From assembly GCF_015751765.1 (NCBI RefSeq), contig NZ_JADOTX010000001.1:4216001-4280000 (forward strand): a stretch of 64,000 bases of DNA. The letters run 5' to 3'. This stretch comes from Micromonospora ureilytica (GTDB lineage: Bacteria; Actinomycetota; Actinomycetes; Mycobacteriales; Micromonosporaceae). The notes under the pieces are model-generated. The model was given only the letters and a program-made list of their open reading frames with translations. It had not been told where the DNA came from and made no database searches. Position numbers and translations under genes: made by a program. Positions 56,942 through 64,000 of the stretch are shown one piece after another. Every line of letters begins with the position of its first letter. The first letter of the stretch is position 1.

Positions 56942-57292
56942 TCACCAGTGGTAGAGCACGTTCACGGTCAGCGCGGCCACCACGGTGGCGAAGAATACGA
57001 CCGGGCCCACCAGCTGACGGGAGCCGACGCGCAGGTGCGCGATCAGCGCGCCGATGAAGTACAGCACCAGCCCGGCGGCGGCGAGAGTGCCCAGCAGCGG
57101 TACGGCGAAGCCGGCCAGCAGCCCCAACGAGCCTGCCGCCAGCGCGGTGCCCAGCCGCGGTAACCACGACCGTGGCACGCGCTTCATGTCGGCCTGGGCC
57201 TTGGGATAGTCGTGGCCGATCAGGTAGGTGACGGCGGCGGTGCCGGTGAAGACCGCCGCGAGAATGGTGACCGTGACATAGGCAGCGAACAT
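56942..57292 (-). CDS. DoxX family membrane protein
   Basis: 116 aa, four membrane helices (TVTILAAVFTGTAAVTYLIG; LPRLGTALAAGSLGLLAGFAVPLLGTLAAAGLVLYFIGALIAHLR; VVFFATVVAALTVNVLYHW). Typical DoxX-like arrangement with a conserved Gly-rich helix II. Lies downstream of the SDR gene on the same strand with 63 bases between, likely co-transcribed. Role unknown. Confidence 0.85.
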   Translation of the reverse strand: MFAAYVTVTILAAVFTGTAAVTYLIGHDYPKAQADMKRVPRSWLPRLGTALAAGSLGLLAGFAVPLLGTLAAAGLVLYFIGALIAHLRVGSRQLVGPVVFFATVVAALTVNVLYHW

Positions 57293-57355
57293 TTTTCCTC
57301 CGTTGTGGTTGCTCGCCCCCCGGACGATCTGGCGCCGAGGATCGTGACGACTCGA

Positions 57356-58294
57356 TCAGCTCGCTGGCCGCAGGGCGCCGAACCGTACGCCGGTGGTCTG
57401 TTCGGACAGTTCCCACAGACGGCGGCCGTGCTCGGGGTCCGTCGCGGCTGCGGAGAGTTTCCCCGGCGCGGGGTGACCGCGCAGTTCGCCCGGCCCGCCG
57501 GGGGCGACGAGCTGGCCGGGCCGCGCCCCGGGGTCGGTCGCGGCGTACAGCTGCGGCCAGACGCCGCGGTCGACCGGCTGGGCGAGGAGTGGGTTGCCGA
57601 TTCTGCCCAGCAGCAGCCGCCAGATCGGCGTGGTGGCGCTGCTCTGCAAATTCGTCGCGGTGTAGCCGGGGTGGGCGAGGAAGCTGCCCAGCGGGCTGGC
57701 CACGGCGCCGAGCCGCCGGTGCAGCTCGTAGCCGAAGATGGCGTTGGCCAGCTTGGACGTGTTGTAGAAGCCCATCGGAGAGTAGCCCCGCTCGCCGGTC
57801 GGGTCGGCGAAGCGCACCTTCGCCTGCCGGTGGTTGACCGAGGTGACAGTGACCACCCGTGGGTCCCGGCCGGCCAGCAGGAGGTCGAGCAGGAGCCCGG
57901 TGAGGGCGAAGTGCCCGAGGTGGTTGGTGGCGAACTGCACCTCGTGACCCTGCGGGCTGAGGGTGCGCGGCACTGCCATCACTCCCGCGTTGTTGATCAG
58001 CACGTCCACCCGACGGTGGTCGGCGTGCATCCCGTCGGCGAACATCCGTACCGAGTCGAGGTCGGCGAGGTCGATCCGCCGTACTTCCAGGTCGACGCCG
58101 GGCCGGGCGGCGTCGATGTCGGCCGCCACCCGGCGGCCCCTCTCCTCGTCGCGGACGGCCAGAACGACGCGCGCACCGCGGACGGCCAGCTCCCGGGTGG
58201 TGACCAGGCCGAGGCCCGCCGAGGCGCCGGTGACGACGAAGGTACGGCCGCTCAGGTCGGGAATCTGGGCAGTGGACCAGCCATTGACAGTCAT
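57356..58294 (-). CDS. Short-chain dehydrogenase/reductase (retinol dehydrogenase-like)
   Basis: 312 aa classical SDR. Cofactor loop TGASAGLG near residue 20, INNAGVMA, the Ser in VVTVTSVNH and the catalytic YNTSK (GFYNTSKLANAIFGYEL). The long C-terminal part and NHLGHFALTGLLLDLLL suit the WW-oxidoreductase/retinol-dehydrogenase-like group acting on hydrophobic alcohols or ketones. Divergent from a TetR gene 95 bases away that probably controls it. ATG at 58294. Confidence 0.9.
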   Translation of the reverse strand: MTVNGWSTAQIPDLSGRTFVVTGASAGLGLVTTRELAVRGARVVLAVRDEERGRRVAADIDAARPGVDLEVRRIDLADLDSVRMFADGMHADHRRVDVLINNAGVMAVPRTLSPQGHEVQFATNHLGHFALTGLLLDLLLAGRDPRVVTVTSVNHRQAKVRFADPTGERGYSPMGFYNTSKLANAIFGYELHRRLGAVASPLGSFLAHPGYTATNLQSSATTPIWRLLLGRIGNPLLAQPVDRGVWPQLYAATDPGARPGQLVAPGGPGELRGHPAPGKLSAAATDPEHGRRLWELSEQTTGVRFGALRPAS

Positions 58295-58389
58295 GCAACC
58301 CACTGTGCTATCGGTGGCACTCAGTGTCAAGCAAGGCGTGCAATGCCAACATGGGCATGGTGTAGCACCTCATGACGTAGCATCGGCGG

Positions 58390-59025
58390 ATGCGATCTCG
58401 TGCGGACAACAGCCTGGCCGAACGCAAACGCCAGCTCGTTGCCGACGAACTCCGCGACGCCGCCCTGATGCTGCTCGCCACCAAGGGCTTCGACGTGGTG
58501 ACCGTCGACGACATCGTGGCGGCGGCCGGCATGTCGCGGCGTACTTTCTTCCGCTACTTCGCGTCCAAAGAGGACGTCGTCGTCCGGTTCCTGGCCGACA
58601 CCAGCGCTGACATCATCGCCGAGCTCACCGCCCGGCCACGCGCCGAGCCACAGTCGGTCGCGCTGCGCCACGCCCTGTGGGTGCCGCTCGCCGCCTGCAA
58701 CGACCACCCGGAACACTCCGAGCGAGCCCGGGTCGTCGTCCGTCTCATCCTGGACACCCCCGCCCTGCACGCCCGCTGGCTGGAACGCCAGATCGAGTGG
58801 CGCGCCGAGCTGGCCGCCGAGCTGGGCAACCGCGGCGGCCTCGACCCGCACACCGACCCCTACCCACGGATGGCCGCCGGGATGGCCCTGCTGGCCCTCG
58901 ACACGGTGCTCCAGCGGTGGCAGCCGGGCGACGACGAGCAGCACCTGGCCGAGCTGATGGACCAGGCGTTCGCCGTGGTGGCGCCGGCCCTCGACGGGCC
59001 CGCCGCGTCACCCGCCGCCGGCTGA
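58390..59025 (+). CDS. TetR family transcriptional regulator
   Basis: 211 aa. HTH: ALMLLATKGFDVVTVDDIVAAAGMSRRTFFRYFASKEDVVVRFL, the version with FFRYF that marks a common actinobacterial subgroup. The ligand domain has several helices. It is divergent from the SDR-DoxX genes and probably represses them. The 95-base gap shows no clean palindrome, so the operator cannot be given. Confidence 0.9.
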   Translation: MRSRADNSLAERKRQLVADELRDAALMLLATKGFDVVTVDDIVAAAGMSRRTFFRYFASKEDVVVRFLADTSADIIAELTARPRAEPQSVALRHALWVPLAACNDHPEHSERARVVVRLILDTPALHARWLERQIEWRAELAAELGNRGGLDPHTDPYPRMAAGMALLALDTVLQRWQPGDDEQHLAELMDQAFAVVAPALDGPAASPAAG

Positions 59026-59089
59026 GCGCCACCCTGCGCGAATCAGCGCGGTTTCTGCGCCCTTTCAGGCCGCTCAATACGTTCGCGGC

Positions 59090-62000
59090 ATGACAACCAA
59101 ACGTTCCACGCGCACCAGGCGCGGGACTGCTGTGCTGGCGATGATCGCGGTCACAGCGGCAAGCGTGCTCTTCGGCGAACCCGCGTCCGCCGATCCCGTA
59201 CCCGTCCCCGTCCCGCAGGCGGCGCTCACCGACCGGGCCTTCGGCCAGGTCGCCGAGATCCATCTCCAGGGTGCCGCTCGGATCAAGACGGTCGTGCTGT
59301 CGGCCGAATTCGTCCAGTGGCACCGGCTGCACCCGAACGCCACGGCCGAACAGGCACAAGCCCAGCTCACGACGCGCCAGCAGCTGCTCGACAGCTCGCT
59401 CACCACGTTCGACCTGCTACTGCCCGAGCAGGACCTGCTGCTCAAGTCCGTCGACATCCTGCTCGGCACGCCCGGTGGCGACACCCGGACCGCACCGGAG
59501 ATCACCGGGCTGGTCGGATCCGTGATCGGCAAGACTGTCGAACCGTGGGACACCCGCGAGGAGCTCGCCTCCGGCGCGCTGCGGACCGCACAGTGGCTGC
59601 GCGGTCGTGATGACGCCCTCGCCGCGGTGTGGTCCGCGATCCGACAGGCGGGGGCTGCCAGCGCGCCGGTCGCCACCGCCTGGAACGCCGTCCTCGGTGC
59701 GCCGATCGGGGTGGACATCACCAGCACCTACGAGGAACTCCGGGAGGACCCGGGACTTTCGCACGTGGACCTCGACGCGATCCTGGCGCTGCGGGGCGAC
59801 TCGGTGGCGTACGTCGCGGCGGCCAAGCAGCAGCTTGCCTCCCTGCACGCGCAACTGCTCGGCCTGAGCCTGGAGATCCGTCTCGAGATCGGCGAGAACA
59901 ACAGCAAGTGCCCGCCCGAAGGGCCGCCGAGCGCCACCTGCACCGCGGCGGCCAAGAAGGCCGCCGAGGACCGGGACAAGGCTCGGCAGCAGACGATCTC
60001 CGACATCAAGGCCGGAGTGGGCATGGTTTCCACAATCATCGGGTTCGCCGACCCCGACGCCGGCAAGAAGTCCAAGGTGATCGGGGAGGCCGTCCTCACC
60101 ACGATCAGCGCGATCTCCAAGTACGCGGCGGCGATCACCGGCCGCGGCCTCGCGGGCTCGATCTTCAGCACCGCGACGTTGGCGATGACCGGCAACGTCT
60201 TCGGTGCCGTGATGTCGATCGTCGGGCTCTTCGGCAGCAGCGGACCGTCGCTGGACGCGCAGATCCTTGCCCAGGTCAAGGCACTGCGCGACGAGGTTCG
60301 GGCCCTCGGCGACGAGATGCGCGCCAGCTTCGCGCGGGTCGAGGCCCAGATCAACACGGTGTACGCGAACATGATGGCCCAGTTCGACAAACTGAACGCC
60401 GCGATCGCCGGCAACACCGCGCAGATCACTCTCGTCCAGCAGCAGGTCGCCCAGCTCGGCCTGCGCCTGGAGGACATCGCCGCCACCGTTCTGGCCGCGA
60501 TCGGCGACGCCACCCTGCACGACGCCCGCGCCGACATCAACAAGTACGTCGGCTACCTGGAGAACTTCGGTCAACCCATCCCGACATACAACGAGTTCGT
60601 CGGCCCGGAGAACGAGTTCCACCTGACCTCGACCCAGCTGGCCAGCGGCGCGGCCTTCGTGGTGCCCAGGACCGACGCCGACAACCCGGCGGTCGACCCG
60701 ACCACCGTACTGAACAGCTTCGGCGAGGCCCGTTCGATCAACTACCTGGCTCGGATCGCCAACGGACGTGACCCGTCGATGGCCGAACCGTCGACGCCGG
60801 TCGGCAACCCGGCGGTGTGGAACCTCGGAGCGCAGGCGTACGCCATGTTGATGCTGCAGAACCCGACGTACGCCGCCCAGGTCAGCGCCGGCCGCGCGGC
60901 GCAGATCGAGGCGGAGGGCACCCGCATCGCCGACCTCGCGGCCAGCTTCGGTCGGCCGGTCGACGGCAACACCAACGGCCTTATCACCGGGCTGGTCAAC
61001 GAGTACGTCGCCGCCACCAACGAGCTGTCGACAGCGCTGAGGGCGTTCCGGAGCAACGAGGTCCAGGTCCGCTACGAGCCGGACGCCAACGGCGTCCAGG
61101 TGAAGACGCTCAAGGACTACGACCTGTTCTGGGACACCGACAAGCCGCTCGCCGCGGCGCCGGCGAAGGCCGACGAGGCGACGGTGCCTGCGTGTGAGGG
61201 CAGCAGGCAGATCGACCGACCCACAAACGTTCGCTACGAACTGATGTCGAACATGGTGCGGGCACTCCAGTACGCGTACACGCCGCGCCACGACGAGCCG
61301 CCGGCCGGGGTACGGGAGTTGCCCGAGGTCGGCTACTGCTACACGCCGAGCTGGGTCCACACCCGAACGACGGGCAGCGGAAGCGGAGTGATCCGCTCCT
61401 ACGGCAAGCTGCGGTTGCAGATCCACAGCCGGTTCCGGCTGAACTCGTCAGCGGCCTGGCAGAACTCGCGCACCGCCGACTACACCTGGCCGGACGAGCA
61501 GGTCTACCAGGTCTACTGCGAGTTCTTCAGCTGCAGCAGCGAGACCACGCCCGAACAGGCCCTGACCCAGAAGTGGCCGTCCGGCCGGTACGCCTTCGCG
61601 AGCGGCGCGACGGCCGTGAACAACACGGCACTGGACGCCACGCTGACGCCGACCCTGCGCGGTTTCCTCCAGGCCCGGCAGAAGTCCATGTACGACCGGG
61701 TTCGGGTCCAGAGCACCCAGGTCAGCGGGGCGGTGCCCACCGCCCTGAAGAAGGTGAACACGGCGGCCCGGCTGCTCCAGGCGTACACCCGGTTGGGTCT
61801 GCCCAACGCCCTCGACTCGGACGACGTGTTGTCCGCGAACCTGTTCGGGCAGTACCAGATTCCGGTGAACATGCCGACGGACGCCAAGGTCGGTGCCGCC
61901 TATGCCACGGCGAGCGGGAACTACGCCCTCTGCGGGCCTACGCCATGCTCGCTCGACCCCAGCCGCCCACTGCGCGACCAGGTCAGCCTCAAGGTGCCCT

Positions 62001-62212
62001 GCGAACCAGCTGTCGACTCGTCCAACCTGCCCGGTGACCCACTGGGCGACTGTCTGATCACCAGCGCGCGTTCCCGCGCCCACACGCTCACGCAACGGTA
62101 CGAGGTGTGGGCGGACCAGATGACCGCCGGCCTGCACCGCGAGCGGGTGCCGTGGATGAACGACACCCTCCTGGGCCTGCGCATCACCACGCGCCTGACC
62201 CACGCCAACTGA
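59090..62212 (+). CDS. Large secreted helical protein, unrecognised
   Basis: 1040 aa. Clear Sec signal peptide (~1-35, ending ASADP). Residues ~40-330 are mostly amphipathic helix, with two cysteines near 285-295. At ~350-382 lies a hydrophobic, Gly/Ala-rich stretch (GRGLAGSIFSTATLAMTGNVFGAVMSIVGLFG) able to enter a membrane as a hairpin. A coiled-coil region follows at ~385-465 (LDAQILAQVKALRDEVRALGDEMRASFARVEAQI). The C-terminal half (~470-1040) is mixed, with Trp/Tyr-rich strands and paired cysteines. The layout recalls alpha-helical pore-forming toxins, but I see no family motif. Start ATG at 59090; terminator at 62219. Confidence 0.85.
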   Translation: MTTKRSTRTRRGTAVLAMIAVTAASVLFGEPASADPVPVPVPQAALTDRAFGQVAEIHLQGAARIKTVVLSAEFVQWHRLHPNATAEQAQAQLTTRQQLLDSSLTTFDLLLPEQDLLLKSVDILLGTPGGDTRTAPEITGLVGSVIGKTVEPWDTREELASGALRTAQWLRGRDDALAAVWSAIRQAGAASAPVATAWNAVLGAPIGVDITSTYEELREDPGLSHVDLDAILALRGDSVAYVAAAKQQLASLHAQLLGLSLEIRLEIGENNSKCPPEGPPSATCTAAAKKAAEDRDKARQQTISDIKAGVGMVSTIIGFADPDAGKKSKVIGEAVLTTISAISKYAAAITGRGLAGSIFSTATLAMTGNVFGAVMSIVGLFGSSGPSLDAQILAQVKALRDEVRALGDEMRASFARVEAQINTVYANMMAQFDKLNAAIAGNTAQITLVQQQVAQLGLRLEDIAATVLAAIGDATLHDARADINKYVGYLENFGQPIPTYNEFVGPENEFHLTSTQLASGAAFVVPRTDADNPAVDPTTVLNSFGEARSINYLARIANGRDPSMAEPSTPVGNPAVWNLGAQAYAMLMLQNPTYAAQVSAGRAAQIEAEGTRIADLAASFGRPVDGNTNGLITGLVNEYVAATNELSTALRAFRSNEVQVRYEPDANGVQVKTLKDYDLFWDTDKPLAAAPAKADEATVPACEGSRQIDRPTNVRYELMSNMVRALQYAYTPRHDEPPAGVRELPEVGYCYTPSWVHTRTTGSGSGVIRSYGKLRLQIHSRFRLNSSAAWQNSRTADYTWPDEQVYQVYCEFFSCSSETTPEQALTQKWPSGRYAFASGATAVNNTALDATLTPTLRGFLQARQKSMYDRVRVQSTQVSGAVPTALKKVNTAARLLQAYTRLGLPNALDSDDVLSANLFGQYQIPVNMPTDAKVGAAYATASGNYALCGPTPCSLDPSRPLRDQVSLKVPCEPAVDSSNLPGDPLGDCLITSARSRAHTLTQRYEVWADQMTAGLHRERVPWMNDTLLGLRITTRLTHAN

Positions 62213-62218
62213 AGCACA

Positions 62219-62249
62219 CGTTGCCGGCGCCTTCCGGGCGCCGGCAACG
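62219..62249 (+). terminator. Hairpin after the 1040-residue secreted protein gene
   Basis: 62219-62231 pairs perfectly with 62237-62249 (13 bp, 5-base loop), seven bases after the stop. Followed by a mixed sequence with CTTAT, not a real T-run. Confidence 0.85.
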
Positions 62250-62306
62250 CCTTATGTGAGGTTCAGTACCGCTTCCAGGTTCAGTGACGTTCCATGCCTC
62301 GCAGGA

Positions 62307-62438
62307 TCAGAGGGCGGGTGGAGCGGCCGACAGCTTCGCCAGCCAGTCCGGATCCGACAGGTCCACGGGACGGTCAGCGATGTTCCGGAGAAGAGCGTCG
62401 ATAACGGCGACGTCTTCCCGAATCGCGGCGAGGGTCAT
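62307..62438 (-). CDS. Possible 43-residue protein
   Basis: Encodes MTLAAIREDVAVIDALLRNI and a continuation with DLSDPDWLAKLSAAPPAL. Amphipathic helix and an acidic middle, good third-position GC. No clear ribosome site and no known family. Might be a small real gene or the tail of a decayed one. Confidence 0.35.
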   Translation of the reverse strand: MTLAAIREDVAVIDALLRNIADRPVDLSDPDWLAKLSAAPPAL

Positions 62439-62509
62439 ACCCGGGGAATGCGTCGCCTCTGGTCACTGACGAGCGAGCAACGAATCTCCACGCGATAGCG
62501 TTCGGTGCC

Positions 62510-62704
62510 ATGGGATCTGTGGACTTGGTCTTGGCCGCCATCGTCGCCGCAGCCAACCTGGCTTTCGCCACTGTGCTGATCCGCCGGAGCCGTGGCGGCA
62601 CGACGGTGCCCCGGATCTTCGGCCGCCCTCAACCCCTCCCGCGCCTACGGGCCACGATGCACGCCTGCCTGGGGCTGGGGATGAGCGACACAACAGCCCT
62701 CTAG
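62510..62704 (+). CDS. Possible small membrane protein, 64 aa
   Basis: One hydrophobic helix (VDLVLAAIVAAANLAFATVLI) followed by a basic tail. No ribosome site of note and ordinary codon use. Could be a small membrane peptide; low confidence. Confidence 0.35.
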   Translation: MGSVDLVLAAIVAAANLAFATVLIRRSRGGTTVPRIFGRPQPLPRLRATMHACLGLGMSDTTAL

Positions 62705-62767
62705 ATCTGGAACTGCCGCGCGGTCGCCGCTCTGACGATCGAGCAGGCTTGATGCGGAACGGCCTCG

Positions 62768-63322
62768 TCACTCCGTAGGCAATCCTTGGGAGTTGCTCTG
62801 CGGTTCCGATTCGCTGACGCGAGGCTGCGGAGGCCGCAGATGCAGAGTTTCAGCTGCCGCCTGACGCATCATCCCGACCGCAGACGTCATCCCGTAGCGA
62901 CGGTTGAGAATCTCCAAGATGTCCTCTTCAGTCTGGACACGACCGATCCTGCCCGAGCGCTTGGCTATGGCGGCCACGGCAATACAAGCGCGCACCGGAT
63001 CAAGGGAAACGGTGTTGGCCGCAAACTCCTTGGGCGAGAGCACTTGCAATCCGTGAGGCAACTTGTCCGCAGGAAGGTCCCGCACGTTGAGCGTGATGAT
63101 GGCGCCCGCATTGGCTACAACCGCAGCGGCGACCAGATGTTCATCGTCAGGGTCAGGAACATTGCCCCGCTCGATCAACTTCGTTCTCTGCTCGTACTCC
63201 AACTCTTCGAGCACGACCGAACTCCAGACGGGCCGATACATACCCTCGATCGCAAGGGACAACAGGAAGTCGCGCTGCAGATCGGGCCAGAGAACACAGG
63301 TGTCGAGTAGCGCTGTGAACAC
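62768..63322 (-). CDS. PIN-domain protein (toxin-like)
   Basis: 184 aa. PIN fold with acidic residues in ALLDTCVLWPDLQRDFLLSLA, VWSSVVLEELEYEQR, DPDDEHLVAAAVVANAGAIITLNVRDLP. This is the longer PIN_3-like group, with a C-terminal extension of ~60 residues. It follows the HTH gene by four bases and shares its low GC. HTH-PIN pairs of this kind are recognised toxin-antitoxin modules; the extension is unusual compared with the VapC at 33110. Confidence 0.85.
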   Translation of the reverse strand: MFTALLDTCVLWPDLQRDFLLSLAIEGMYRPVWSSVVLEELEYEQRTKLIERGNVPDPDDEHLVAAAVVANAGAIITLNVRDLPADKLPHGLQVLSPKEFAANTVSLDPVRACIAVAAIAKRSGRIGRVQTEEDILEILNRRYGMTSAVGMMRQAAAETLHLRPPQPRVSESEPQSNSQGLPTE

Positions 63323-63326
63323 CCGT

Positions 63327-63857
63327 CTATCCTGTCAGGCCCCTACGGCGTCGCGCGACCGCACTACGCGCCTCGCGCAGCCGCCGCGTTACCGCATCGA
63401 GGTCTTCCTCGTCATCAATGTCCATAGACGTTGCCTCAAGCGCCGCATACTGCTCGGCCCTGCGCTGCGTCCGGTACGCAAGTAGGTCAGGCAGAAGGAC
63501 TCGGCGGTGAGTTCCCAGTCGCTCAAACGGGATCTTGCCCTCGTCGAGCAACTTGACGACTGTTGGCCGACTGACTCCAAGTAGGTCGGCGGCTTGCTGT
63601 GTCGTCAGCTTCAGCGTCCTCGGAGCCACCGTCACTGCGAACCCCTGCTGAAGCGCCTCAACTACCTGGCGAAGCACACCGTAGATCTCGGCTGGAAGCT
63701 CGACGCGGTCGCCGGGGGTAGCTCCAGCCAGGAAGTACCGTGGCTCCACCGGCCCTCGGCCCGCCGTCTCATGCGCTTGCATAAAGTCGTGGACTTGGGC
63801 AACCTGCCCATCAGCTTCTGGCAGGTACGTCTCTTCCTTCAGAGCAGCCGCAGTCAT
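63327..63857 (-). CDS. Excisionase-type HTH antitoxin-like protein
   Basis: 176 aa. The middle (~90-140, LTTQQAADLLGVSRPTVVKLLDEGKIPFERLGTHRRVLLPDLLAYR) is a MerR/excisionase-like DNA-binding domain. The N-terminal part is acidic and helical, and the C-terminus (DIDDEEDLDAVTRRLREARSAVARRRRG) would contact the toxin. ATG at 63857 with GGGGGT upstream. First gene of a two-gene unit with the PIN protein. It probably binds the dyad at 63898-63911. Confidence 0.85.
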   Translation of the reverse strand: MTAAALKEETYLPEADGQVAQVHDFMQAHETAGRGPVEPRYFLAGATPGDRVELPAEIYGVLRQVVEALQQGFAVTVAPRTLKLTTQQAADLLGVSRPTVVKLLDEGKIPFERLGTHRRVLLPDLLAYRTQRRAEQYAALEATSMDIDDEEDLDAVTRRLREARSAVARRRRGLTG

Positions 63858-63897
63858 GGCACCCCCATCTCGAAAGCATCGTAACTTCCTTCGTTTC

Positions 63898-63911
63898 TTT
63901 CGTCTACGAAA
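63898..63911. promoter_or_regulatory. Dyad upstream of the HTH-PIN pair
   Basis: TTTCGT-CT-ACGAAA, perfect 6-base arms, 41 bases before the HTH gene. It sits inside a larger CGTTTC...GAAACG arrangement (63892-63913). Likely autoregulatory operator. The last 87 bases of the window show nothing further. Confidence 0.6.
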
Positions 63912-64000
63912 CGCTGATCCTTGGCAAGAATGACGCGGGAGTGGCGTCTTGCTGAACAGGCTGGCCAAGCCGGCGCATGGCTGCCCGGCATCGCCGTGAC

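Larger units (their letters stand above)
62250..62767. other. Lower-GC stretch with doubtful small ORFs
   Basis: Over 500 bases of visibly lower GC between the secreted-protein terminator and the PIN-domain gene. It holds two doubtful small ORFs (62307-62438 minus; 62510-62704 plus) and a direct repeat of GGTTCAGT(G/A) at 62261 and 62279. No promoter, IS end or attachment site was recognised. Confidence 0.4.

Noticed and set aside
58295..58389. Palindromic operator between SDR and TetR genes
   Set aside because: Only weak, imperfect dyads around ATGCC...GGGCAT were found; not good enough to list.
59417..61426. 669-codon open frame on the minus strand
   Set aside because: Antisense shadow of the 1040-residue secreted protein; Val/Asp/Arg/Gly-rich with no domain and no ribosome site.

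Overview
The window is high-GC (roughly 70% or more) actinobacterial chromosome. Frequent GTG starts, 4-nt GTGA/ATGA gene overlaps, an ECF sigma/RskA pair, a class F sortase, DUF6232 and DUF4397 proteins, and intergenic palindromes with the CGCGATCTTGCA arm all fit Micromonosporaceae, most likely Micromonospora. This assignment is inference from gene content; no rRNA or tRNA gene was seen. Most of the window looks like ordinary chromosome. Two stretches (about 32.5-33.5 kb and 62.3-64 kb) carry toxin-antitoxin-like pairs, small ORFs and visibly lower GC.

Layout. 0-10 kb: a truncated GGDEF-EAL signalling protein, ligA, a membrane-anchored MazF/PemK-like protein, an ADP-ribosylglycohydrolase, a VOC protein, a MetE-like protein, and mnmA with its cysteine desulfurase (tRNA thiolation). 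10-13.3 kb: a class F sortase translationally coupled to a DUF4397 surface protein, divergent from an ECF sigma/RskA-type anti-sigma pair; the divergent region carries two matching ECF-like promoters. 13.3-20.3 kb: etfBA, a GNAT enzyme, two DUF202 proteins, a ThDP enzyme and an enoyl-CoA hydratase. 20.3-26.8 kb: two DUF6232 paralogues separated by a repeat element, a DoxX-like protein, ribokinase and ABC transporter genes. 26.9-31.6 kb: a ROK regulator divergent from a NagZ-like GH3 enzyme, then a TetR-controlled membrane protein/DCC operon with twin operators. 31.7-41.4 kb: GNAT, VapBC, a Clp_N-HTH protein with twin operators, a glycosyltransferase, DUF72, GH15, VOC, FUSC and small proteins.

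41.5-56.9 kb is a secretion and carbohydrate region: a DUF1996 protein, a secreted beta-helix protein with a ricin-type lectin tail, a DUF4956-VTC-CotH operon whose exported CotH kinase carries a CBM2 module, a secreted multidomain GH3 enzyme with a LacI-type operator, and a MacB/FtsX-LolD-like exporter. 57-62.2 kb: DoxX, SDR, TetR and an unrecognised 1040-residue secreted helical protein. 62.3-64 kb: small ORFs and an HTH-PIN pair.

The points I consider most worth following are the DUF4956-VTC-CotH/CBM2 operon, two copies of a mosaic repeat element (outer inverted repeats, 19-bp direct repeats and a simple-sequence interior), the 1040-residue secreted protein, and several autoregulatory operator pairs readable directly from the DNA.
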